Of a DNA stretch of 64,000 nt, positions 19,853-28,938 are shown in pieces. Under the pieces are notes generated by a model that saw only the letters and a list, made by a program, of their open reading frames with translations, did no database searches and was not told where the DNA came from. Numbering within the stretch: position 1 is the first letter of the stretch; the number at the start of each line of letters is the position of its first letter. The DNA comes from JANMEX01 sp043776635 (lineage in GTDB: Bacteria; Pseudomonadota; Alphaproteobacteria; Rhizobiales; Rhizobiaceae): positions 1-64,000 of the forward strand of contig JAYVRA010000051.1 of assembly GCA_043776635.1 (NCBI GenBank), in the 5' to 3' direction. Both the position numbers and the translations under genes were made by a program.

Positions 19853-21019
19853 TTAATGAGATGCCAATTCCATTATCACTGCATCGAGCAAAATCATGCC
19901 CTTGGGCGTGGCACGAATGCGGCTGTTGCCGACTGGCTCAATCATGCCCTCATCGCGCAAATTGGCGATGCGGGCTGCATTGAATGAGCGGCCTGCCAGC
20001 ACTTCAAAGCGCGGAATATCGATGCCTTCGACCAGCCGCAAGCCCATCAGCAATAATTCGTCCGCCTCTTGGAAACAGTCAAGAACCTCGCCGCCGGTAA
20101 TGCCGTGACCTCGGGCTTCAACATGCCCGAGCCAGCGCTCCGGATTACGCTCGGCAATCGTGACGTTGCGAATACCATCCTCGCGGAACCGGCCATGTGC
20201 GCCGGGGCCGACGCCGATGTATTCGCCGTAACGCCAGTAAACCAGATTGTGCCGGCTCTCCGCACCCGGCGCTGCATGATTAGAAATCTCGTACGCTGGA
20301 AGTCCGCGCGAGGCGGTGATTTGGCTCGTCAAAGCATAGAGATCAGCGGCACGGTCATCGTCCAAGGTTTTTAATTTGCCACGGCTGCGCAAGGCGTGAA
20401 ATGGCGTGCCTTCTTCGATAGTCAGCTGGTAGAGTGAGAGATGGTCGGCGGCCAAATCAATGGCTTGGTTGAGTTCACCGGTCCAGCCGGATTCAGTTTG
20501 GTTTGGCCGTGCGTAGATCAAATCGAACGACAGGCGCGGGAAAATTTCACGGGCCACCCTAATCGCCCTCTTGGCTTCCTCGGCATTGTGAATGCGCCCT
20601 AAGAATTTCAAATCTTCATCATTGAGTGATTGTACACCCAATGAAACGCGGTTGACGCCCGCACTGCGATAGCCGCGAAAGCGCGTGGCATCGACACTTG
20701 AGGGGTTTGCCTCCATTGTGATTTCGATGCCGTCCGGCACGGACCAAAGGCTTGCCACCTTGTCCAAAATCGTTGCCACTGTTTGCGGCTCCATGAGAGA
20801 TGGTGTGCCGCCGCCGATAAAAATACTTTTGACCAAGCGCGGTCCTGTGCGCTGGCGCATATGCTCCAACTCGCGCTCAAACGCGGCGGCATAGCGTACT
20901 TGATCCGGCGCTGTATGGCGGACGTGGCTGTTAAAATCGCAATAAGGACATTTGGCAGCGCAGAATGGCCAGTGCAAATAAATGCCAAAACCTGGTGCGC
21001 CATCGTCCGGAACAATCAT
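19853..21019 (-). CDS. hemW: HemW-like radical SAM heme chaperone
   Basis: The protein has 388 residues and the radical SAM cluster CAAKCPYC near 19-26, preceded by GIYLHWPF as in HemW/HemN-like proteins. SLGVQSLNDEDLKFLGRIHN is the SAM-binding block, and a C-terminal HemN-type domain follows. Once annotated as coproporphyrinogen oxidases, such proteins are thought to insert heme into respiratory enzymes. Its start overlaps the rdgB stop by four bases, as in many proteobacteria. Confidence 0.9.
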   Translation of the reverse strand: MIVPDDGAPGFGIYLHWPFCAAKCPYCDFNSHVRHTAPDQVRYAAAFERELEHMRQRTGPRLVKSIFIGGGTPSLMEPQTVATILDKVASLWSVPDGIEITMEANPSSVDATRFRGYRSAGVNRVSLGVQSLNDEDLKFLGRIHNAEEAKRAIRVAREIFPRLSFDLIYARPNQTESGWTGELNQAIDLAADHLSLYQLTIEEGTPFHALRSRGKLKTLDDDRAADLYALTSQITASRGLPAYEISNHAAPGAESRHNLVYWRYGEYIGVGPGAHGRFREDGIRNVTIAERNPERWLGHVEARGHGITGGEVLDCFQEADELLLMGLRLVEGIDIPRFEVLAGRSFNAARIANLRDEGMIEPVGNSRIRATPKGMILLDAVIMELASH

Positions 21020-21663
21020 GCCAGCACACTTTCGGCAAACAGTTTGAACGCCCGCGCACGGTGCGACAGCGCCTTGTTCATGCCCGGCTTCCAGCCATGC
21101 TTTTCTGTGGCGCTCATTTCGCCAAAGGTACGGGCGTGGCCATCCGGCTGGAACATCGGATCATAGCCAAACCCGTCTGCCCCGCGCGGCGGCCAGACCA
21201 GCGTTCCCGCCGCCTCGCCGCGATAATAAGTCGCCTCACCCTGCGGATTGCATAGGCAAAGCGTCGCCACAAATTGACCTTTGCGCTGGATAAGTTCAGT
21301 TGCGCCAGCGCCCAAAATTGCGTCTTCGACCTTGCGCATGGCCAGTTGCCAGTTGCGCGAACCATCGGGCTGAATTGCCCAATCTGCTGTATAAACACCC
21401 GGCGCACCGCCCAGCGCATCGACGCACAAACCACTATCATCAGACAGCGCCATCAGCCCCGTGGCGGAGGCAGCCGCGAAAGCTTTGGTATAAGCGTTTT
21501 GTTCAAAAGTTGTGCCGGTCTCTTCCGGTTCCGGCAGGCCTAGCGATCCTGCCGAGACAATCTCAAAGCCGAACGGCTGCATGAGTTGCTGAAATTCCTT
21601 CAGCTTTCCGGCGTTATGGGTGGCAAGAACCAGCTTGGTATTTTTGTCGAGTTTCATGTCCAC
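21016..21663 (-). CDS. rdgB: dITP/XTP pyrophosphatase
   Basis: This 215-residue Ham1-family enzyme hydrolyses deaminated purine nucleoside triphosphates. Key motifs are LATHNAGKLKEF at the N-terminus, DDSGLCVDALGGAPG in the middle and GADGFGYDPMF near the C-terminus. A start at the third residue (21657) is equally possible. It is coupled to hemW. Confidence 0.93.
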   Translation of the reverse strand: MDMKLDKNTKLVLATHNAGKLKEFQQLMQPFGFEIVSAGSLGLPEPEETGTTFEQNAYTKAFAAASATGLMALSDDSGLCVDALGGAPGVYTADWAIQPDGSRNWQLAMRKVEDAILGAGATELIQRKGQFVATLCLCNPQGEATYYRGEAAGTLVWPPRGADGFGYDPMFQPDGHARTFGEMSATEKHGWKPGMNKALSHRARAFKLFAESVLA

Positions 21664-21717
21664 CGCTCCGAAATATATTCAGGCAGTGGATTATTGCGTC
21701 TTGGCCAACATATCCAG

Positions 21718-21963
21718 TTAATTCAGCGCCACAGGCATAATGTTGTTGGAGCCAGCCGCTTCCATTGCCGCAGAGCGCTCATGGGCCAACAATATCGGCT
21801 GGCCATCGGCGGCAAACAGCGTCCACACATCAATACCCGGCGCAATTTCCGAGAGGTTCGGATAAAGCTGGTTTAGTATGTTGGAATTCATCTTGCGGAT
21901 ATAGCCGACCTTGCCAGTGCCCAACGTCGCAAATTCGAAATCTGATAATTTAATCTTTTCCAT
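21718..21963 (-). CDS. DUF1150 family protein
   Basis: This 81-residue protein of unknown function matches the alphaproteobacterial DUF1150 pattern, with GTGKVGYIRKM and a central DVWTLFAADGQPI. It lies 12 bases after hsp20, and this pair is common in Rhizobiales. A heat-stress role follows only from co-transcription. Confidence 0.85.
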   Translation of the reverse strand: MEKIKLSDFEFATLGTGKVGYIRKMNSNILNQLYPNLSEIAPGIDVWTLFAADGQPILLAHERSAAMEAAGSNNIMPVALN

Positions 21964-21975
21964 TCTTTTATCTTC

Positions 21976-22401
21976 CTACTCTGACACTGAAATTTCAATG
22001 CGACGTATTAGCTTTTCCGGTTCAGGCCGCTCCAGGTCTACGGATAACAAGCCATTTTTTAATTCCGCCGCACCAACGCGCATACCGTCTGCGAGCACAA
22101 AGCAGCGCTGGAACTGTCGTGCTGCGATGCCGCGATGCAGGAATTCTCGGCTCTCATCTTCCCCGGACTGCCGCCCGCGAATCACGAGCTGATTGTCTTC
22201 CAGCGTCACTTCCAAATCCGCATCGGAAAAGCCAGCCACCGCCAGCGTGATGCGCAAACGCTCCGCGCCGGAAGTCACGGCAAGCCGTTCAATATTGTAA
22301 GGGGGGTAGCCTTCTCCACTTTTGGCAACGCGCTCCAGCGTACGCTCAACGGCATCAAAGCCTAATAGTAATGGATTAGAAAAAGCTGTTATACTTGTCA
22401 T
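21976..22401 (-). CDS. Small heat-shock protein, Hsp20/IbpA type
   Basis: This 141-residue chaperone has an alpha-crystallin domain (about 35-130). PPYNIERL opens it, ITLAVAGFSDADLEVTLEDN lies mid-domain, and a GLLSVDL block precedes the C-terminal strand. It begins with MTSITAFSNPLLLGFDAVER, the rhizobial class form. It should hold unfolded proteins for DnaK/ClpB. A heat-shock sigma-factor promoter is visible 72 bases upstream. Confidence 0.92.
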   Translation of the reverse strand: MTSITAFSNPLLLGFDAVERTLERVAKSGEGYPPYNIERLAVTSGAERLRITLAVAGFSDADLEVTLEDNQLVIRGRQSGEDESREFLHRGIAARQFQRCFVLADGMRVGAAELKNGLLSVDLERPEPEKLIRRIEISVSE

Positions 22402-22472
22402 GTTCCAAGTCCTTGGATAAGCGACTTTATTTTAAGCAAACCCATGTTTTGGCATTTGCCCTCTAAACCAAG

Positions 22473-22501
22473 ATATGGTCTTTTCAGGCACGCTCTTCAA
22501 G
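22473..22501 (-). promoter_or_regulatory. RpoH (sigma-32) type promoter of hsp20
   Basis: On the minus strand CTTGAA and CCATAT are spaced by 17 bases, close to the alphaproteobacterial RpoH consensus (CTTG, 16-18 bases, CNCCATNT-like). It sits ahead of a gene expected to be heat induced. Confidence 0.6.
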
Positions 22502-22542
22502 ACGCATCATGAACTTCAAATAATAACAAAAGGAAAAACAAA

Positions 22543-23478
22543 ATGGCCCGCAAAATCATCATTGATACGGACCCCGGGCAAGATGATGCCGTTGCAATTT
22601 TGCTGGCACTTGCCAGTCCTGAGTTGGAAGTGTTGGGTCTGACCGTAGTTGCGGGCAATGTACCGCTGGCGCTGACGGAGGTGAATGCGCGTAAAATTTG
22701 CGAACTGGCGGGCAAACCGCAGACCCGTGTGTTTGCCGGCGCCATCCGCCCTTTGATACGCAACTTGGTGACTGCCGAGCATGTTCACGGCCGAACCGGG
22801 CTTGATGGTCCGGACCTGCCCGAGCCCACCATGCCGCTGGAAAGCCAATATGCGGTTGATTTCATCATTGAAACCATCATGAATAATCATGCTGGCGCGA
22901 TTACGCTTTGTCCGCTCGGACCGCTGACGAACATTGCACTGGCGCTCATCCGCGAGCCGAAGATTGCGCAGAAAATCAAAGAAATCGTGCTGATGGGAGG
23001 CGGCTTCTTTGAGGGCGGCAACATCACGCCGACTGCCGAGTTTAACATCTATGTCGATCCGCACGCCGCCGATGTGGTGTTTCGCTCCGGCGTTCCCATC
23101 GTGATGATGCCGCTGGACGTAACCCACAAGGCGCTGACCACGCGCAAACGGGTTGCCGCCTTCCGCGCTATGAATAGCCTCGTCGGGAATGCCACGGCCG
23201 AATTGCTGGATTTCTTCGAGCGTTTCGACGTGGAAAAATACGGCACCGACGGCGGCCCGCTCCATGACCCGTGCGTGATCGCCTATCTCATCAAGCCCGA
23301 ACTATTCACCGGCCGCCGCTGCAATGTGGCAATCGAAACCATGTCTGAGTTGACGATGGGCATGACTGTGATTGACTGGTGGAAGGTGACGGGACGTGCG
23401 CCCAATGCCATGGTCATGGGCAATATTGACCATGAAGGTTTTTTTGATTTGCTGATTGAGCGGATCGGGACGCTGTGA
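22543..23478 (+). CDS. Inosine-uridine preferring nucleoside hydrolase
   Basis: This 311-residue Ca2+-dependent enzyme cleaves the N-glycosidic bond of ribonucleosides. The calcium-binding signature is IIIDTDPGQDDAVAILLAL at the N-terminus. The block VLMGGGFFEGGN lies at about 148-159. GTDGGPLHDPCVI near 237-249 supplies the second Asp and the catalytic His region. AAAGGA lies upstream of the ATG. It is probably a purine/pyrimidine salvage enzyme; no transporter lies next to it. Confidence 0.9.
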   Translation: MARKIIIDTDPGQDDAVAILLALASPELEVLGLTVVAGNVPLALTEVNARKICELAGKPQTRVFAGAIRPLIRNLVTAEHVHGRTGLDGPDLPEPTMPLESQYAVDFIIETIMNNHAGAITLCPLGPLTNIALALIREPKIAQKIKEIVLMGGGFFEGGNITPTAEFNIYVDPHAADVVFRSGVPIVMMPLDVTHKALTTRKRVAAFRAMNSLVGNATAELLDFFERFDVEKYGTDGGPLHDPCVIAYLIKPELFTGRRCNVAIETMSELTMGMTVIDWWKVTGRAPNAMVMGNIDHEGFFDLLIERIGTL

Positions 23479-23512
23479 GTGTGAAATCCTACTAATTTTT
23501 AGGACATTTGGA

Positions 23513-23911
23513 ATGGCAGAAAAGAAAACTAAGCCGAATAGACTATAAATTGGCGGCTGTCTTAGCGGTGCAATTCGGTTTGAAGCGACCGCGCCAGCTC
23601 TAAAGCCGTATACATGCTCATGCAAACTCTGCCAACGGCACACAGGGTCTCTAACTTCGGCGTGGGTAGAATTTCCGAAGGAGGCGGTTGATTGGAATGG
23701 TGATGATGGGGCGCCCTCACTCTATAGTTCTTCAAGTTTTTCCTGTCGCGCTTTCTGTCCTAAATGTGGAAGTTCAATAGGTGAAATAGACGATGCTCCT
23801 TCAGTCGCATTGCTACTTGGAACTTTTGACGCAAACAACCGAAAAGAATTGGCTCCTGGTTATCACTCATATCGTGGCTCCGGCCCGAAATGGCGGCATT
23901 TAGAGACCTGA
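23513..23911 (+). pseudogene. GFA-family (glutathione-dependent formaldehyde-activating-like) gene with in-frame stop
   Basis: One frame reads MAEKKTKPNRL, then TAA (23546-23548), then IGGCLSGAIRFEA and on to a TGA at 23909. The part after the stop is a recognisable GFA zinc domain with TCSCKLCQRHTGSLTSAW, AFCPKCGSSIGE and a family-like end. No good start codon follows the TAA. The usual LCGA is LSGA here, losing one Cys. The simplest reading is a nonsense mutation early in a gene of about 132 codons. A sequencing error or a rare start codon cannot be excluded. Confidence 0.7.
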
Positions 23912-23936
23912 CCGTAACTATAGCCCAAAGAAAAGT

Positions 23937-24368
23937 TTATTCCTCGCTCACCCGTCCCCTATTTTTCTTAATCCCGCTCCTGCTCGTCTTCTCGTTCAGC
24001 CGCCGTTCAATCGCGCCTTTGCTTGGCTTGGTTTTTCTGCGAGGCGGCGGGGGCGGGGTGGTGGCTTTGTCGAGCAGCGCGCAGAGCTTTTCGCGCGCGT
24101 CTTGACGGTTGCGGTCTTGGGTGCGGAAGCGATCGGAAAAAACGATCACCTCGCCCTCTTTAGTGGCGCGTTGCCCTGCAAACGAAATCAGCCGCTCGCG
24201 CACGCTGTAATACATCTCGACGAGGTTTGTATCGAGGCGCAGCTCGACGGCGGTGGAAACCTTGTTGACATTTTGCCCGCCCGGCCCTTGCGCACGCACA
24301 AATTTTTCCGAAACCATAGCTTCGCTGACGGTCACGCCCCGATCTGAATAGATGATGTCGTCAGCCAT
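23937..24368 (-). CDS. arfB: Alternative ribosome-rescue peptidyl-tRNA hydrolase ArfB (YaeJ)
   Basis: The protein has 143 residues from the ATG at 24368; nine further in-frame residues upstream do not fit the family. The catalytic GGQ motif is in RAQGPGGQNVNKVST near 25-39. The C-terminal tail is Lys/Arg-rich (SKGAIERRLNEK to IKKNRGRVSEE) and should enter the empty mRNA channel of stalled ribosomes. The tRNA-recognition domain of true release factors is absent. Confidence 0.92.
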   Translation of the reverse strand: MADDIIYSDRGVTVSEAMVSEKFVRAQGPGGQNVNKVSTAVELRLDTNLVEMYYSVRERLISFAGQRATKEGEVIVFSDRFRTQDRNRQDAREKLCALLDKATTPPPPPRRKTKPSKGAIERRLNEKTSRSGIKKNRGRVSEE

Positions 24369-24413
24369 GGTTTGATCCTTAAGCCCCGGGCTCAAAATGG
24401 CTGTTCATACGCC

Positions 24414-24452
24414 AAAAGAAAAGGTCTGCTGCGAATTCACTTGCAGCAGACC
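24414..24452 (-). terminator. Rho-independent terminator of pckA
   Basis: On the minus strand GGTCTGCTGC pairs with GCAGCAGACC around a 10-base loop and is followed by TTTTCTTTT. It lies about 115 bases after the pckA stop. Confidence 0.8.
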
Positions 24453-24566
24453 ATTATTTGGCGTTCCAAAGCATTTTTAGCAAAAGTTAAAGCCGGGTCT
24501 GCGTAAAAAACGCGACTAAAAATGACGGGAATACCTGTGGGGGTTCCGGGGCGCCAATTTTTTTGG

Positions 24567-26180
24567 TTACTCAGCCGCTTCCAGCCAATGCGGCGCGGCA
24601 CTGAGGACTGAGGCATCAACATGGCTTTCAAATTTGGTAAAGTTCTCGACAAACATCAAGACCAGTTTGCCTGCCTGACGGTCATAGGCCGCCGCGTCCG
24701 CCCATGTGGAGCGTGGGTCCAGGATGGCGCTATCGACGCCCGGCACGGATACCGGCACTTGAAAGCCAAAGTTCGGGTCGGTGCGGAACTTTGCCTCTTT
24801 CAGCGAGCTGTCGAGCGCGGCACTCAAAAGCGCCCGCGTGGCCTTAATAGGCATACGCTTGCCAACGCCATAAGCGCCGCCGGTCCAGCCGGTGTTCACC
24901 AGCCAGCAATCGACTTTATGTTCAGCGATGAGATCGCGTAGCAGATTGCCATATTCCGATGGGTGGCGCGGCATGAAGGGTGCGCCAAAGCAAGTGGAGA
25001 ATGTTGCTTCCGGCTCAGTCACACCTTTTTCCGTGCCTGCCACTTTTGCAGTGTAGCCGGATAGGAAATGATACATGGCTTGCGCCGGGGTCAAACGGGC
25101 TACCGGCGGCATGATGCCGAAAGCGTCTGCAGTCAGCATTATGATATTTTTTGGATGCCCCGCACGGCCCGTGTCGCTGGCGTTTGGAATAAAATGCAGC
25201 GGGTAAGCACAGCGGGTGTTTTCAGTCAGCGAGCCGTCATTGAAATCCGGCACGCGGTTTTCATCCAGCACCACATTTTCCAGCACAGTTCCGAAGCGCT
25301 GCGTGGTGGCGAAAATTTCCGGCTCGGCCTCCTTGGAAAGCCGTATTGTCTTAGCGTAGCACCCTCCTTCGAAATTGAAGATGCCATTTTTGCCCCAGCC
25401 ATGCTCATCATCGCCAATGAGCGTGCGCGAGGCATCAGCCGATAGCGTGGTCTTGCCTGTGCCGGAAAGCCCGAAGAAAACGGCAGCATCGCCGTCCTTG
25501 CCATCATTGGCGGAGCAATGCATAGGCATGACGCCCTTGGCTGGCAAAATGTAATTCAGTGCAGTGAATACCGACTTCTTGATTTCGCCGGCATAGGACG
25601 TGCCGCCAATCAGCACTGTCATGCGCGTGAAATCCACCGCAATCACTGTCTCGCTGCGCGTGCCATGGCGGGCCGGGTCCGCCTTGAAGGATGGCAGATC
25701 AATAATGGTCAGTTTTGCAATGAATTCGCTCAAGTCCTTGCGGTCCGGACGGATCAGCAAATTGCGGATGAACAGCGATTGCCATGCGAGTTCAGTCACG
25801 ATGCGGGTCGGGAGCGCATTGTCTTTATCCGCGCCGCCAATCAAATCCTGCACGAACAGGTCTTTGCCCTTGGCATGTTTAAGCATATCTGCTTTGAGCA
25901 CATCAAACTGTTCTGTCGTCAGGGCGCGGCTGTTTTCCCACCAAATCTGCGATTCGCTATTTTCATCGCGCACCACGAACTTGTCCTTGGGCGAGCGACC
26001 GGTATGCCGGCCTGTAATGGCCACTAAAGCACCGTGGGCGGTTAGTGTGGCTTCACCGCGCGAAACGGCTTGTTCAACCAGTTCGGCTTCCGGTAAATTA
26101 TAATAGGCAGCCGCAAATCCCGTAAAGCCGGAGGCGTTTAGGGTGAAATGCGGGTTAACCGTGCCTATTGACTTCATCAT
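24567..26180 (-). CDS. pckA: Phosphoenolpyruvate carboxykinase (ATP)
   Basis: The protein has 537 residues, normal for the ATP-dependent enzyme that turns oxaloacetate into PEP for gluconeogenesis. The P-loop is GLSGTGKTTLS near 245-255. GDDEHGWG is the second kinase motif, and FNFEGGCYAKTI supplies metal-site residues. A second ATG one codon in is an equally good start. Divergence from chvI-chvG is the usual rhizobial layout. Two LacI-like operators lie upstream. Confidence 0.95.
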   Translation of the reverse strand: MMKSIGTVNPHFTLNASGFTGFAAAYYNLPEAELVEQAVSRGEATLTAHGALVAITGRHTGRSPKDKFVVRDENSESQIWWENSRALTTEQFDVLKADMLKHAKGKDLFVQDLIGGADKDNALPTRIVTELAWQSLFIRNLLIRPDRKDLSEFIAKLTIIDLPSFKADPARHGTRSETVIAVDFTRMTVLIGGTSYAGEIKKSVFTALNYILPAKGVMPMHCSANDGKDGDAAVFFGLSGTGKTTLSADASRTLIGDDEHGWGKNGIFNFEGGCYAKTIRLSKEAEPEIFATTQRFGTVLENVVLDENRVPDFNDGSLTENTRCAYPLHFIPNASDTGRAGHPKNIIMLTADAFGIMPPVARLTPAQAMYHFLSGYTAKVAGTEKGVTEPEATFSTCFGAPFMPRHPSEYGNLLRDLIAEHKVDCWLVNTGWTGGAYGVGKRMPIKATRALLSAALDSSLKEAKFRTDPNFGFQVPVSVPGVDSAILDPRSTWADAAAYDRQAGKLVLMFVENFTKFESHVDASVLSAAPHWLEAAE

Positions 26181-26264
26181 GCTGGTCCTTAGTTAAATTC
26201 AAGCGCAGGCCGACGGTGACATACGCCCTTGCCTCAAGACAGAAAAATACAATAGATTCAATTA

Positions 26265-26309
26265 TTTAATCGATTTAAAGATTTTAAAAAGAGTATAATC
26301 GGTTTAAAT
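26265..26309. promoter_or_regulatory. Two LacI-type palindromic half-matched operators before pckA
   Basis: TTTAATCGATTTAAAG (26265-26280) and ATAATCGGTTTAAAT (26295-26309) share a central CG and are about 30 bases apart, three helical turns. In Sinorhizobium a LacI/GalR-type regulator, PckR, controls pckA; that these are its sites is inference. Confidence 0.4.
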
Positions 26310-26433
26310 GAACCGTGAATAACCAAGTTCATTAGTTTTGCCTTTGCCTCATTTTGTGCCACATTTGTCCTGCAACTCTCCGGCGCCCCGAAATTTCTAA
26401 CGAAAGGCGCCTCCGATGAAGGATAATAACGGC

Positions 26434-27144
26434 ATGGCAACAATCGCGCTCGTTGATGACGACCGCAACATTCTCACCTCTGTGTCCATCGCCCTTGAGG
26501 CTGAGGGCTACAAGGTTGAGACCTATACGGATGGTGCATCCGCATTGGATGGTTTGCAGGCAAGGCCTCCACACCTTGCGATTTTTGATATTAAAATGCC
26601 GCGTATGGATGGTATGGAACTTTTGCGCCGTTTGCGCCAGAAGTCCGATTTGCCGGTGATTTTCCTCACCTCCAAGGATGAGGAAATCGACGAGCTGTTC
26701 GGCCTTAAAATGGGTGCGGATGATTTCATCACCAAGCCGTTTTCGCAGCGTTTATTAGTCGAGCGCGTCAAAGCCGTGCTGCGCCGTAATGCTGCCCGGG
26801 AGGCTGGCGCTGCCGGTGCGAAGGGCGGCACCCAAGCGGCCAACACCATCGAACGCGGCCTGTTGGTGCTCGATCAAGAGCGCCACACCTGCACTTGGTC
26901 CGGCAAGCCGGTTACGCTGACAGTAACAGAGTTTCTCATTTTGTTCGCGCTGGCGCAGCGCCCGGGTGTTGTTAAAAGCCGCGATGCCTTGATGGACGCT
27001 GCCTACGATGAGCAGGTCTATGTCGATGACCGCACGATTGACAGCCACATCAAGCGCCTGCGCAAAAAGTTCAAAGTCGTTGATGATGATTTTGACATGA
27101 TTGAAACGCTCTATGGTGTTGGCTATCGCTTCAGCGAGGCGTAA
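26434..27144 (+). CDS. chvI: Two-component response regulator ChvI
   Basis: The protein has 236 residues from the ATG at 26434, which matches the Sinorhizobium start pattern (M-x-TIALVDDDRNILTSV); an ATG at 26416 is an alternative. The receiver domain has the acidic pocket VDDDR, the phospho-acceptor Asp in FDIKMPRMDG and the Lys in FITKPF. The C-terminal winged helix ends with TLYGVGYRF. ChvI controls the acid, envelope and exopolysaccharide response with ChvG. Confidence 0.95.
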   Translation: MATIALVDDDRNILTSVSIALEAEGYKVETYTDGASALDGLQARPPHLAIFDIKMPRMDGMELLRRLRQKSDLPVIFLTSKDEEIDELFGLKMGADDFITKPFSQRLLVERVKAVLRRNAAREAGAAGAKGGTQAANTIERGLLVLDQERHTCTWSGKPVTLTVTEFLILFALAQRPGVVKSRDALMDAAYDEQVYVDDRTIDSHIKRLRKKFKVVDDDFDMIETLYGVGYRFSEA

Positions 27145-27156
27145 CCTACTCTTGAT

Positions 27157-28938
27157 ATGGCAATAGAGGCACAAAAATCAGGCACATCCAGAAACGCTGG
27201 CCGAATTCCACGGCTGGCGTTTTTATCTCGCCTGTTTTTGCCCGTGCGCCGCATTCTTGGCCACTATGTATTCTCCAGCCTGACGCGTCGCATTTTGGTG
27301 CTGAACCTTGCCGGACTTGCCGTGCTGGTGTCGGGCATTCTCTATCTCAACCAGTTCCGCGAAGGGCTGATTGATGCGCGCGTTGAAAGCTTGATGACGC
27401 AGGGCGAAATCATTGCCGGAGCGATTGCAGCCTCTGCCAGCGTTGATACCAATTCGCTGATGATTGATCCGGAAAAGCTGCTTGAGCTTCAAGCCGGACA
27501 GAGCGTGACGCCAAGCTCAGATTCAATTGATGCGCTGGAATATCCGATTGATCCTGAACGTATCGCGCCCGTCTTGCGCCGCCTCATTTCGCCAACACGC
27601 ACCCGTGCGCGGCTTTATGACCGTGATGCCAATCTCATGCTGGATTCGCTGCATCTTTATTCCGGCGGGCAGATATTAAAATACGACCTGCCGCCGATTA
27701 CCGAGGAAGACGCCAGTTATTATGAGCAGATTACGGCATGGATCTCCTCGCTGTTTCGACGTAATGATTTGCCGATTGATAAAGAGATACCGGGCGGCAA
27801 TGGAACGATGTTTCCCGAAGTCGTGAACGCGCTTACCGGCTCTAGCGCCACAATCGTTCGCATGTCTGAGCAGGGCGAGATGATCGTATCGGTTGCTGTT
27901 CCGGTGCAGCGTTTTCGTGCTGTACTTGGCGTATTAATGCTTTCTACGCAGGGCGGGGACATTGACCGTATTGTGCAAGGCGAGCGCAGCGCAATTTTCC
28001 GCGTGTTTGGCATCGCCTCGCTGGTCACGGCGCTGTTGTCGCTACTATTGGCATCCACAATCGCCAACCCGCTGCGCCGTTTGTCTGCGGCGGCCATTCG
28101 CGTGCGGCGCGGCGTGAAGGTTCGCGAGGAAATCCCTGACTTTTCCGAACGCCAAGATGAGATCGGCAACCTGTCTGTTGCACTGCGGGATATGACTACC
28201 GCGCTTTATGCCCGTATTGATGCCATTGAAAGTTTTGCTGCCGATGTTAGCCACGAGTTGAAAAATCCGCTGACCTCGCTGCGAAGCGCTGTTGAAACTC
28301 TACCGCTGGCCAAAACTGAAAATTCGCAAAAGCGGTTGATGGACGTCATTCAGCATGATGTGCGCCGCCTTGACAGGCTGATTACCGACATTTCTGATGC
28401 CTCGCGGCTGGATGCTGAATTAGCGCGGGATGATGCCAAGCGCGTTGATCTTGGCACGCTCTTAAACGGTCTGGTTTTGGCCGCACGCGAAGTCCGCCGC
28501 AACCAAGGCATAGCCATTGAGCTGAAAGTTGCCAACCCTGCCAGCGGTATAAAAGGCTATTTCGTTACCGGCCATGATCTGCGCCTCGGCCAAGTGGTAA
28601 CTAATTTGATCGAAAACGCGCGTTCGTTTGTGCCAGAGAAAAACGGTAAGGTGCAAATTGCGCTCAGCCAAAAGGCCAAACAAGTATCGATCGTCATTGA
28701 GGACAATGGCCCCGGCATTCAGGCCGAGAAAATCGACCGTATCTTCGAGCGCTTCTACACAGACAGGCCGCCGACAGAAGCCTTTGGCCAAAACTCCGGC
28801 CTCGGCCTGTCCATCTCGCGCCAGATCATCCAAGCCCATGGCGGCACTATCACTGCCGAAAACATCGTTGATGCAAAGTCCGGCGCTATCACGGGCGCAC
28901 GGTTCACGGTGTTGTTGCCATCCTTTGGTGAAGCGTGA
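27157..28938 (+). CDS. chvG: Sensor histidine kinase ChvG
   Basis: This 593-residue inner-membrane kinase has TM1 near 43-65, a periplasmic sensor of about 220 residues, TM2 near 285-308 and then HAMP. The H-box is VSHELKNPLTSLRSAVE. The ATPase motifs are NLIENARSF (N), IEDNGPGI (G1) and NSGLGLSIS (G2), all intact. It phosphorylates ChvI; in rhizobia the periplasmic repressor ExoR restrains it. It follows chvI by 12 bases and overlaps hprK. Confidence 0.94.
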   Translation: MAIEAQKSGTSRNAGRIPRLAFLSRLFLPVRRILGHYVFSSLTRRILVLNLAGLAVLVSGILYLNQFREGLIDARVESLMTQGEIIAGAIAASASVDTNSLMIDPEKLLELQAGQSVTPSSDSIDALEYPIDPERIAPVLRRLISPTRTRARLYDRDANLMLDSLHLYSGGQILKYDLPPITEEDASYYEQITAWISSLFRRNDLPIDKEIPGGNGTMFPEVVNALTGSSATIVRMSEQGEMIVSVAVPVQRFRAVLGVLMLSTQGGDIDRIVQGERSAIFRVFGIASLVTALLSLLLASTIANPLRRLSAAAIRVRRGVKVREEIPDFSERQDEIGNLSVALRDMTTALYARIDAIESFAADVSHELKNPLTSLRSAVETLPLAKTENSQKRLMDVIQHDVRRLDRLITDISDASRLDAELARDDAKRVDLGTLLNGLVLAAREVRRNQGIAIELKVANPASGIKGYFVTGHDLRLGQVVTNLIENARSFVPEKNGKVQIALSQKAKQVSIVIEDNGPGIQAEKIDRIFERFYTDRPPTEAFGQNSGLGLSISRQIIQAHGGTITAENIVDAKSGAITGARFTVLLPSFGEA

